Source of the DNA: Gemmatimonadales bacterium
Lineage (GTDB): Bacteria; Gemmatimonadota; Glassbacteria; GWA2-58-10
Direction of reading: 5' to 3'
Assembly: GCA_024278175.1 (NCBI GenBank)
Contig: JAJRTS010000071.1
Coordinates: 86,296 to 150,295 of the forward strand
DNA length: 64,000 bases
The notes beneath the pieces are model-generated. The model did no database searches and had not been told where the DNA came from. It saw nothing but the letters and a program-made list of their open reading frames with translations. This document shows positions 51,417 through 59,347 of this stretch, one piece after another. How positions within the stretch are numbered: position 1 is the first letter of the stretch; every line of letters starts with the position of its first letter. The translations under genes and the position numbers were made by a program.

Positions 51417-53783
51417 CTACCTGCTCTGTTTTACCGTTATCCCATCACGGTAAAGAGTAAACCTTACCGCCCCAGAGTGCCCGGTTTCCAGCACGTTCAA
51501 GGTCTTTTCGCCCGGATCGACCCTGCCCGCTGTCACTATCCATGAGCTGTCGCCGAGCACACCCGGCACCCCGGCGGGCACGGTGGCAAGCTCGGTCACG
51601 GCTGCCGCTCCGCCTGCAAGATTTTTCATCAGCTCCAGCGCTCTTTTTGTTCCGCTCTCACCGGAGAGCAACACTGTTCGCCCGCGATACTCAAGCACGG
51701 GAATTTTTTCACCGTCGCCACCGGAGAAAAATAATTTGGCCCCGCCCTCGTTCAACGTGTCGGCGGTTGTCGCCAGCCGGAGAGCTATCTCCCGCCGCGA
51801 GCAGTAAGCGAGCAGCTCGGCGGTGGAGCCGCCGAACTGGTCCGCGCGGGTAAGTATCAGCGCGCCGGGTCTGAAATCATCGAGTATCGTGCGGACCCAG
51901 CGCCATCGAGAAACGCCCTCGCCACGCACAAGCAGCCAGTCCAGACGGCCCGCGTGATGCCTGCGTAACTGCCCTCCGGCCAACTGCCGCGCGCTCCACC
52001 GGCTTAAACTTCCGCCGCCGGAGGGATCGGCCAGCAAAACGGCGCCGCCGGGCAGACGCACCACCGGGCAGGTCATTTTGCCCAGATCGAGAAAAGTCAC
52101 TTCCAGCCTGCCGCTAAAAGACCCTGCCACCGGCCGCCAGAGAGCCAGATTGAGCCACGCCAGCAGTATAATCAACATCCCGCCGGCGTAACGCCTGCGC
52201 CCCGCGGCGAACATCATCGCCATCCAGAGCGCCAGCCAGCACAGCGCCAGATCATCGAGCCCCGGCAGGGGCACATTCAGCGATGACCAGCCGAACGAGG
52301 AAAACCAGCGCGCAAGAGCGATCATCGCTACAAGCAGATGCGACACCACCCACGCCAGCGCCTGGCCGGCTGCAAACCAGCCCAGCGCGGCCAGGTCGGC
52401 CAGAAAACCGCCCGGCACCGCTAAGGCGGCCAGCAGCACTACCGGTGGGTTGGCGATAAACGCCATGGGTGTAAAACGCCCGAAATGATATGCCACCAGC
52501 GGAGCCACCGCCAGTTGCGCCACCGTACAGACAGCCACCAGCCGGAACAGCCAGCGCCAGAACCATACTTTCCACCAGTCCCTGCCGCGCGTAAAACGCT
52601 CGATCACGGGCATGCCCATGCCGATTCCCGCCACCGCGGCGAATGAAAGCTGCAACCCGGCGTCGGAAAGCCACGACGGGTTAGCGAGCAGCAGCAGCAT
52701 AAAAGCAACCGCGAGCGAATTGAGTACCGAGCGTTGCCGCGCCGCCGGCAGGGCGAACAGCGCGAACGATACCAGCAGCCAGGCCCGCATCACCGGCGGC
52801 CGTCCTCCGGTGGCCAGGGCGTAGCCCAGCAGAATGGCGCAAGCCAGCGACGCGCTGGCGTATCCCCGGCCCAGCAGCGCACCCAGCAGCAGGTAGAGAG
52901 CCGCGGCGATAAAGCCCAGATGCAGGCCGCTGACCACCAGCACATGGACAGTGCCGCTGCCGACAAACCATCCGCGAATCCTGCTGCTCAGGCCGCGGCG
53001 CTCGCCGAGCAGGATAGCGTCAGCCACGGAGCGGACAACCGGATCAGGATAAAACCGCCCGTGCAGTTCACGCAGGCGCGACTGAGCCATCGGGGCCAGC
53101 CGGCGGAGATCGGGAAAACGCGAGTCGGCGGTCAGCCGCGGCAGAAACCGCAGATGAGCGCCGTCCTCCACCCGGGCCGTACCGGCAATCATCCTGCGAC
53201 CGTGGTACTCCCGCCAGTCGAAACCGCCGGGATTGGCGTAACCTGTCAGTGGTTCCAGCCGGGCGGCCATGGCCAGATACTGTCCGCCCTCCACCGGCAG
53301 GCCGCGGGGATTTTCCACCACGGCTATCACCCGATAGGACGCCTTACGCCAATCGCCGCCATCGCCGCGCTTTTCCGCCTGGACCCGGAAGGCAAACTCC
53401 ATACGGTCCGGTGCACCATACCACCCGCTTACCAGCCTGCCGGGCTCCAGCGTCACACCGGCCAGCGCCACCGGGCTCGATGATTGATCGATATAAGCGC
53501 GCTTGAGTTCCAGAGTGCGGCCGAACATCAGGATGATCAGCATTCCGGTAAGCAGTGGGACGGCAAGCGCACAGAGACGCCATGCGAGTTGCCGGCGGGA
53601 CTGGAATTGCGAGAGAACGATCAGGAAGAGGACGATCAGCAGCCAGCAGACCGCCACAACTGCCAGCGATGGCGAGAGCGACTCGCCGAGCCAGATCCCG
53701 GCCGCCAGCAGCAGCGCGGGCCACAGGGCCGGCAGGCGATGCAGGCCGGTTGTGGGCAAGGGACTATTCGGCAAGCTCTCCAT
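51417..53783 (-). CDS. comEC: ComEC/Rec2-family DNA-uptake channel protein
   Basis: 788 residues. N-terminal membrane and OB-like DUF4131 region (about 1-220), competence domain with the conserved VLVVSGLHLGFIAAALYLLLG (about 280) and RSVLNSLAVAFMLLLLANPSWLSDAGLQLSFAAVAGIG, about ten membrane helices in all, then a soluble C-terminal region (about 560-788) corresponding to the metallo-beta-lactamase domain. That domain begins FLDLGKMTCPVVRLP but lacks the HxHxDH zinc motif, so it is probably not a nuclease. Overlaps miaB by 20 bases. Natural transformation is suggested, though other com genes are not in the window. Confidence 0.85.
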   Translation of the reverse strand: MESLPNSPLPTTGLHRLPALWPALLLAAGIWLGESLSPSLAVVAVCWLLIVLFLIVLSQFQSRRQLAWRLCALAVPLLTGMLIILMFGRTLELKRAYIDQSSSPVALAGVTLEPGRLVSGWYGAPDRMEFAFRVQAEKRGDGGDWRKASYRVIAVVENPRGLPVEGGQYLAMAARLEPLTGYANPGGFDWREYHGRRMIAGTARVEDGAHLRFLPRLTADSRFPDLRRLAPMAQSRLRELHGRFYPDPVVRSVADAILLGERRGLSSRIRGWFVGSGTVHVLVVSGLHLGFIAAALYLLLGALLGRGYASASLACAILLGYALATGGRPPVMRAWLLVSFALFALPAARQRSVLNSLAVAFMLLLLANPSWLSDAGLQLSFAAVAGIGMGMPVIERFTRGRDWWKVWFWRWLFRLVAVCTVAQLAVAPLVAYHFGRFTPMAFIANPPVVLLAALAVPGGFLADLAALGWFAAGQALAWVVSHLLVAMIALARWFSSFGWSSLNVPLPGLDDLALCWLALWMAMMFAAGRRRYAGGMLIILLAWLNLALWRPVAGSFSGRLEVTFLDLGKMTCPVVRLPGGAVLLADPSGGGSLSRWSARQLAGGQLRRHHAGRLDWLLVRGEGVSRWRWVRTILDDFRPGALILTRADQFGGSTAELLAYCSRREIALRLATTADTLNEGGAKLFFSGGDGEKIPVLEYRGRTVLLSGESGTKRALELMKNLAGGAAAVTELATVPAGVPGVLGDSSWIVTAGRVDPGEKTLNVLETGHSGAVRFTLYRDGITVKQSR

Positions 53784-55080
53784 AGAGGTTCATCCCGGTG
53801 TTTCCGGTAATCCTGACTTTCAGCAATTTGCCCACTGTGGATTTGTCCGCGCTGAGAAAAACGTTGAAATGCGAACGGGTGCGGGCCTGAAGTTTGCCAT
53901 CGCCCGAGCGGGCCTCCCTGACCGGGATCGCCTCAATTACCCTGCCCGTCATCGCCTCCAGCGCGCCGCGGGTGTGCAGTAGTTGCAGGGCGATAACCTG
54001 CTCCAGCCGCCGGCCCTTTTCAGCGTCCGTCACGCTGTCATCCCAGCCGCCGGCCCTGGTACCCGGACGGGGCGAGTAGCGGAAAGTGTAGGCGTAGTCG
54101 AACCTGACCTCCTCCATCAGCGCCACGCTCCGGCTGAAATCTTCCTCGCTCTCGCCGGGAAACCCGACCAGGATGTCGGTGGTCAGGCTGATCCCCGGCA
54201 CAGCCTGGCGCAGAGCCCGGACACGCTCCAGGTAATAGTTGCGCGTGTAGCCGCGGTTCATCCGCCCCAGCACGGCGTCCGAACCAGACTGCACGGGCAG
54301 GTGAAGGTGCTCGCAGAGCGTGGGGCACTGGGCTAGCGCCTCGATAATCCGGTCGGAAAGATCACGCGGGTGGCTGGTGACAAAGCGCAGCCAGCCCAGC
54401 CCCTCCACCTTGTCCAGCCGCCTGAGCAGGGCGGCGAAATCAGTGTCGCCATCGTGGTAGGAGTTCACGTTCTGGCCCAGCAGGACAATCTCACGCGCGC
54501 CGCCCTCCACCTCGCGGCGCACCCAGCGCTCCACCGTATCCGCGTCCACCGAACGCTCGCGCCCCCGCACATAGGGCACAATGCAGTAGCTGCAGAAGTT
54601 GTCGCAGCCCCGGGTGACAGGCACCCAGGCGCTGATCGGGTCGGCGCGGCGGGGCCGGAGGTCCTCGTAGGTCTCTTTCCCGTCCAGCTCCAACTGCGCA
54701 AGCTGCACAGCGTTGCCCCCGGCCAGCTCATCGAGCATCTGCGGCAGGGCGCGGTAGGCGTCCGGCCCTGCAACCAAGTCCACCCAGGGAGCTTGCTCGA
54801 GGATTTTCCCGCCCAGGCGCTGGGCCATGCAGCCGATCACTCCCAGCAGCATGAAATCCGCACCACTCTTGATGGTCTTAAGCGCTCCCAGTCTGCCGAA
54901 CACGCGCTGCTCGGCGTGCTCCCTGACCCCGCACGTATTGACCAGCACCAGTTCGGCCTTATCCGGCGAGGGGGCCGGGCGCATCCCACCGCCGGCGAGC
55001 AACCCCTCCACCAACTCACTGTCGCTGAAATTCATCTGACATCCATAAGTCTCTATATAATACGATTTCGGCTTTCTCAT
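53764..55080 (-). CDS. miaB: tRNA-2-methylthio-N6-dimethylallyladenosine synthase (MiaB)
   Basis: 438 residues. Radical SAM methylthiotransferase: N-terminal UPF0004 domain with YGCQMNFSDSE, NTCGVREHAE and GVIGCMAQ; radical SAM motif CDNFCSYC; TSHPRDLSD and LHLPVQSGSDAVLGRMNRGY; C-terminal TRAM domain. It inserts sulfur and a methyl group at C2 of i6A37. The substrate comes from MiaA, encoded 5.5 kb away. ATG overlaps the mtaB stop (ATGA). Confidence 0.96.
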   Translation of the reverse strand: MRKPKSYYIETYGCQMNFSDSELVEGLLAGGGMRPAPSPDKAELVLVNTCGVREHAEQRVFGRLGALKTIKSGADFMLLGVIGCMAQRLGGKILEQAPWVDLVAGPDAYRALPQMLDELAGGNAVQLAQLELDGKETYEDLRPRRADPISAWVPVTRGCDNFCSYCIVPYVRGRERSVDADTVERWVRREVEGGAREIVLLGQNVNSYHDGDTDFAALLRRLDKVEGLGWLRFVTSHPRDLSDRIIEALAQCPTLCEHLHLPVQSGSDAVLGRMNRGYTRNYYLERVRALRQAVPGISLTTDILVGFPGESEEDFSRSVALMEEVRFDYAYTFRYSPRPGTRAGGWDDSVTDAEKGRRLEQVIALQLLHTRGALEAMTGRVIEAIPVREARSGDGKLQARTRSHFNVFLSADKSTVGKLLKVRITGNTGMNLYGELAE

Positions 55081-56408
55081 CTAATGTCCTCTCTCAAGCG
55101 GTCGGGGAGTTCCGCCCACACACCGTCCTCGTAAATCCCACCGACGATCAAATCAAATTTCCCCTCGGGTCGCTCTCCCCTGAAATAGACCAGCGCGTAG
55201 TTGTCCGCGCGGCACTGCCAGATACCGCCATCGCGCTCCACCTCACAGATCACTTCGAGTCTCTCACCGTCGAGAGCCTTGCGGAATTGAAGGGATTTTT
55301 CCGCGGACAGTTGCCGCAGTTGCCCCACCCGCTGTTTTACCACCGCCCTGGGGGGACGGTCTTTCATCCCGGCCGCGGGTGTGCCGGGGCGGGGCGAATA
55401 GGGAAAAACGTGAAGGTAGCTCAGCGGCAGCGAGCGCACGAGCTCGGCCGTGGCCCGGAAATCCTCCTCGGTCTCGCCGGGAAAGCCGACGATAATATCC
55501 GTTCCAAGCCCCAGGCCGGGTATTTTGCCGGATACCTTAGTCACAACATCAAAGTATTCAGTGGTGCTGTAATGACGCTCCATCCGCTCCAGCACCGGGT
55601 CGCTGCCGTGCTGGAGCGGCAGGTGCAGGTGACGGCAGAGCCGGGGATGGCTTTCCACCAGCTTGACAAGCCGCTCATCCAGTTCGACAATTTCCACACT
55701 GCTCAGGCGAATCCTGATATTTTGCGTACCCTCCAGCACCTTCTCCACCAGAGCGGCCAGCGCCATCCCATTATCCAGGTCCCGGCCGTACTTACCGATA
55801 TGAATCCCGGTCAACACCGCCTCGCAGTGCCCGGCGCGCTCCAGCCCCGCCACCTCTTCCACCACCTGCCCGGCGCGCCTGCTGCGGCTGGCCCCGCGCA
55901 CCAGCGGGACAATGCAGTAGGTGCAGCGGTTGTCGCAGCCGTCCTGGATTTTCACATAACCCCGCGCCCGGCCGGGATAGGCAGCCAACACGGGAAGCTC
56001 CGCGTATACCCTTTGCTTGCCTGCCGCCCCGGACTCGCTGTACTGCCGGGCCGCATGACTGTCGTTGTTGTGGCGACCCAACACCTCGCCGAGGCGGAAT
56101 TTTTCCTCGGTGCCCAGCAGCAGCCGTACGCCCCCGATCCCGGCGAAACGCTCTCCGCTGGCCTCCACCGAGCAGCCCAGCACCGCGATTTTCGCGTCCG
56201 GGTGCTCGCGGGAAACCTTGCGCGCCCACTGGCGCGCCTTGTCCTCTCCCCTGCCGGTTACGGCGCAGGTGTTGACCACCACCCAGTCCGCCGCCTCCAG
56301 CCTGTCGACCAGCGCGCAGCCGGCCTGCTCGAGGCTCTGGCCGATCAGCGCGCTGTCGTACTGGTTGGTTTTACAGCCGAAAGTCCTGAAAAATATTTTT
56401 GCCGGCAA
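55077..56408 (-). CDS. mtaB: tRNA t6A37 methylthiotransferase (MtaB)
   Basis: 443 residues from a TTG at 56408 (AGGA eight bases upstream). Methylthiotransferase with FGCKTNQYDSA, NTCAVTGRGEDKARQ, VLGCSVEA, radical SAM CDNRCTYCIVPLVRG and LHLPLQHGSDPVLERM, plus a C-terminal TRAM-like region. The KTNQ and RGEDKARQ phrases place it in the MtaB subgroup, which makes ms2t6A37 in ANN-reading tRNAs. With miaB downstream, both A37 thiolation branches are encoded together. Confidence 0.93.
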   Translation of the reverse strand: MPAKIFFRTFGCKTNQYDSALIGQSLEQAGCALVDRLEAADWVVVNTCAVTGRGEDKARQWARKVSREHPDAKIAVLGCSVEASGERFAGIGGVRLLLGTEEKFRLGEVLGRHNNDSHAARQYSESGAAGKQRVYAELPVLAAYPGRARGYVKIQDGCDNRCTYCIVPLVRGASRSRRAGQVVEEVAGLERAGHCEAVLTGIHIGKYGRDLDNGMALAALVEKVLEGTQNIRIRLSSVEIVELDERLVKLVESHPRLCRHLHLPLQHGSDPVLERMERHYSTTEYFDVVTKVSGKIPGLGLGTDIIVGFPGETEEDFRATAELVRSLPLSYLHVFPYSPRPGTPAAGMKDRPPRAVVKQRVGQLRQLSAEKSLQFRKALDGERLEVICEVERDGGIWQCRADNYALVYFRGERPEGKFDLIVGGIYEDGVWAELPDRLREDIR

Positions 56409-56544
56409 TATCGCGATCCTTTATCTTAAACGTACAAAAACGTACAAAAAAGTCTCAAGTAAAAATACTTAAGACCGATGCCCGGTTCAAGCTTCTACAA
56501 CCGTACCGTACCGGACGGAACTGTTAAGGGATAAAAGAGGCGCC

Positions 56545-57057
56545 ATGGGTGCGAAAGAAATTTTCGACTTAGTTGATGAGAACGGCAGGATAACAGGCCG
56601 GGCCACCCGCGGCGAGGTCCACGGCAACCCGGAGTTGATCCATCGCAGCGTGCACATCCACGTGTTCGACAGCAGCGGCAGGCTGTTCCTGCAAAAGCGG
56701 AGCATGAACAAAGACGTGCAGCCCGGCCGCTGGGACACCTCGGTGGGCGGGCACGTGGACGCCGGCGAAACACCCGACTTGGCCGCCATGCGCGAGCTGC
56801 GCGAGGAGTTGGGGATAATGGGCGCGAAGCTTAAATTCCTCTACGGCTACCTCTGGCGCAGCCCTGTGGAGACCGAGTTGGTGAGCACTTACGGTACTCT
56901 CTGGAATGGCGCGATAAAAATACTGGCGAGCGAACTGGACGACGGCCGGTTCTGGGAGCCGGAGGAGATAGAATCGAAACTTGGCAGCGGGGAATTTTCG
57001 CCAAATTTCGAGGAAGAGTTCCGGATGCTGAAAGGTCAGCCGGAGCCTCCCGGCTGA
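56545..57057 (+). CDS. NUDIX hydrolase (Idi-like/YfcD type)
   Basis: 170 residues. Complete NUDIX box GGHVDAGETPDLAAMRELREELGI (about 73-96; G-x5-E-x7-RE-x2-EE). The preceding LVDENGRITGRATRGEVH and IHRSVHIHVFDSSGRLFLQKR are typical of the isopentenyl-diphosphate-isomerase-like NUDIX group of cytoplasmic hydrolases with unassigned nucleotide or diphosphate substrates. Start ATG 56545 behind AGAGG. Monocistronic on the plus strand. Confidence 0.9.
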   Translation: MGAKEIFDLVDENGRITGRATRGEVHGNPELIHRSVHIHVFDSSGRLFLQKRSMNKDVQPGRWDTSVGGHVDAGETPDLAAMRELREELGIMGAKLKFLYGYLWRSPVETELVSTYGTLWNGAIKILASELDDGRFWEPEEIESKLGSGEFSPNFEEEFRMLKGQPEPPG

Positions 57058-57155
57058 CCCGCTGGTTTAACGCAGCGGAATCATCTTGCGCACACCCCCG
57101 AACTCCCCGGCCTCCATCCCGCGGCAGTATACTCAACCCACCGGGGCAGCAAGGA

Positions 57156-59288
57156 CTAACCCTGGCCGCGAACATAAAGTAACAGGTCGAGTATGTCGGA
57201 CGCGCTTAAGCGGCCGTCGCGGTTGAAATCCAGCGCCGGGGCCGAGGGCTGACGAACCGAGAGCAGCACGAGCGCAACCAGATCGCCGATTCCTAAGGCT
57301 CCATCATTGTCGTAATCCCCGCGCAACTGCTGTTGTCGGGGCGTAAACTCCACCTCGGTACGCGCGTCCGGCTCCCCGGCCAGATAGAGTGTACCCTCCG
57401 GCAGCACAACGCTGATCGCACCGCTCTGCGGGTCCGTTTCCAGCACAGGCTCCGCCGTGGCCACGCTGTCATCGACTATCTCGATCACCTCGACAAAGGT
57501 GTAGCCCGCGCTTGAGCCTACCGTGGCGCTCACCTCCACCCGCCCCACTCCGTACTCGGGCTGTGGATTGGGTGGCGGGTAGCTCTGCGAGCCCAGCACG
57601 TAGGCGGAAACAGTGTCGATAGCGGCGTTGTCCGGGGCCAGCACGGTGACCACCGCTTTGCCGTCGCCGTTTCGCACGGTAAAGCGTCCCGGCTCCAGTT
57701 CCGGCCGGACGGGATAGTGCCACATCACGGCGGGAAGGTAGTCCGTGCCGCCGGTCACCACATAATCGACCACCACCAGGTAGCGCTCACCGATCCAGAC
57801 CAGCTCGCGCACCACCTTGTCCATCAGGCTGCTGTTGTAGGCGGCGGAGAACTCGGCGGCGGCGTAGCTCCAGGCGCCGTTGTCCCTGTAGTCCAGCAGG
57901 TCGCCGGTTTCGTTAACCGGGTTGGCCAGATAGCTCTCCAGCGTGGCCTCGTTCTGATTGCTGAACATGCGCTGCTCGCCCAGAAAGCCGGGGGACGTGG
58001 CGCTTTTGGCGCGGACAGTGTTGTGGGCCATCGAGGTGCGGTAGTAATTCATCCGGTGGCTACCGTTGAAAGAGTCGTAATAGCCGCTCTCGATCAGCAG
58101 CGGCTTGTGGCGGAACACCTCCACGTGCCCCTGGTCGAAATGGCCGTGATTGCCGAAATAGTTACCGCACTTGAAAAAAACGAATGTCTCTCCCTCGTCC
58201 CAGCCGGAGCGCCAGAGCACCATCCCCGTGCCGTCCGGGCTGAACATCTTCCGCCGGGGCAGGTTACGGAAGGAAAGTCCCCTGTCATCGGCGTCCCACC
58301 AGAGGAACACGTTATAAGCGTTACCTTCCTCCACCACCCGGTTGTCTCTCTGGGCGGCCTGGGTTTCGAAAAGATAGTGGAGATAGTTTTTGCCGATCGG
58401 CTCATCGTAGGCAAACGCCCTCTCGCCGATAACGCGGAAAGTGAAACGCTCACTGGTGCGGCGGTAATTGTCTCCGTAGCGCACGAACAGGCTGTCGGGC
58501 TGGCGGGCGTAGATCAGGAACTGGGCCTCGCGCCAGGCCCAGTCGCCGTGGTTGGCGCGGACATCGGCCCACTTGTCCTGGCCGGTGGCCGAGTACCACG
58601 CGCTCATAAAATGACCCGTGTGCCACATGGTGTAGCGCCGCCCGTAGGCCAGGCTGTTGTGTACTGTCCCGTCCTGAAGTTCCCGGCCGGCGAAAATGTG
58701 TTTGGTCATCACGGAGTCGGCCCACTGAATGTAGCCCTGGGCCGATGAGTGGTGCCCGTCGATTGCCAACCCGGCCATCGCCACTCCCACTGCGAAGGCG
58801 GACATGCGGGTGTGGAAGATATGCGCGCCCTGGCCGGTATACTGGCTGCGCAGGTACGAAGCTCCCGCGGCGAGACGCCCGGCCACTTCCTGTTTTATTT
58901 CAGCTGTAAAGAACGGATGGTTGTAGAGCCAGTCGAACGCCATCGCGGCCCACATCACCAACTCGCCGTCGGTAGTGGTGCCATCGAAATCGAACGGTGT
59001 GCGCAGCATCGCGATCGCCTTGGCGGCGGCCGTGGAGTCGCCCGTAAGGTACGCCTTGAGCGCGTAGTTGCAGGCGCTGTAGGTCAGGCGGTTACGATAG
59101 GCGCCATAGCGGCTGTCCTCCAGCCGCTGCCGGAGCTGTGCGCTGGTTATCGAACGTTCTCCCCAGGCGCTGTCGCGGAAGAAAAGACGCGGATGCCCCT
59201 GGAATACCTGGACAGCGAAAGCAGGCAGGGCGGTAAGGATCACCAGCAGCAGAGCCCGACCAGCTATAGCCGTGGGTGGAAGTTTCAT
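57156..59288 (-). CDS. exported heparinase II/III-like lyase with C-terminal dockerin
   Basis: 710 residues from ATG 59288 (GGAGGT seven bases upstream). Signal peptide about 1-25 (LLLVILTALPAFAVQ). Alpha-toroid region about 45-310, then a beta-sandwich beginning near NLPRRKMFSPDGTGMVLWRSGW and GNYFGNHGHFDQGHVEVFRHKPLLIESGYYD (about 370-400), equivalent to the Hep II/III core. A further beta domain follows, then dockerin repeats at the end (RGDYDNDGALGIGDLVALVLL, LDFNRDGRLSASDILDLLLYV; about 650-708). Probably a polyuronide lyase held at the cell surface or in a complex. Next to the PcRGLX-like gene on the same strand. Confidence 0.85.
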   Translation of the reverse strand: MKLPPTAIAGRALLLVILTALPAFAVQVFQGHPRLFFRDSAWGERSITSAQLRQRLEDSRYGAYRNRLTYSACNYALKAYLTGDSTAAAKAIAMLRTPFDFDGTTTDGELVMWAAMAFDWLYNHPFFTAEIKQEVAGRLAAGASYLRSQYTGQGAHIFHTRMSAFAVGVAMAGLAIDGHHSSAQGYIQWADSVMTKHIFAGRELQDGTVHNSLAYGRRYTMWHTGHFMSAWYSATGQDKWADVRANHGDWAWREAQFLIYARQPDSLFVRYGDNYRRTSERFTFRVIGERAFAYDEPIGKNYLHYLFETQAAQRDNRVVEEGNAYNVFLWWDADDRGLSFRNLPRRKMFSPDGTGMVLWRSGWDEGETFVFFKCGNYFGNHGHFDQGHVEVFRHKPLLIESGYYDSFNGSHRMNYYRTSMAHNTVRAKSATSPGFLGEQRMFSNQNEATLESYLANPVNETGDLLDYRDNGAWSYAAAEFSAAYNSSLMDKVVRELVWIGERYLVVVDYVVTGGTDYLPAVMWHYPVRPELEPGRFTVRNGDGKAVVTVLAPDNAAIDTVSAYVLGSQSYPPPNPQPEYGVGRVEVSATVGSSAGYTFVEVIEIVDDSVATAEPVLETDPQSGAISVVLPEGTLYLAGEPDARTEVEFTPRQQQLRGDYDNDGALGIGDLVALVLLSVRQPSAPALDFNRDGRLSASDILDLLLYVRGQG

Positions 59289-59347
59289 ATTTAACACCTC
59301 CGGCGCAACGTCAAGTAGTATGGCAATTGTCATTAAATATCAACAAG

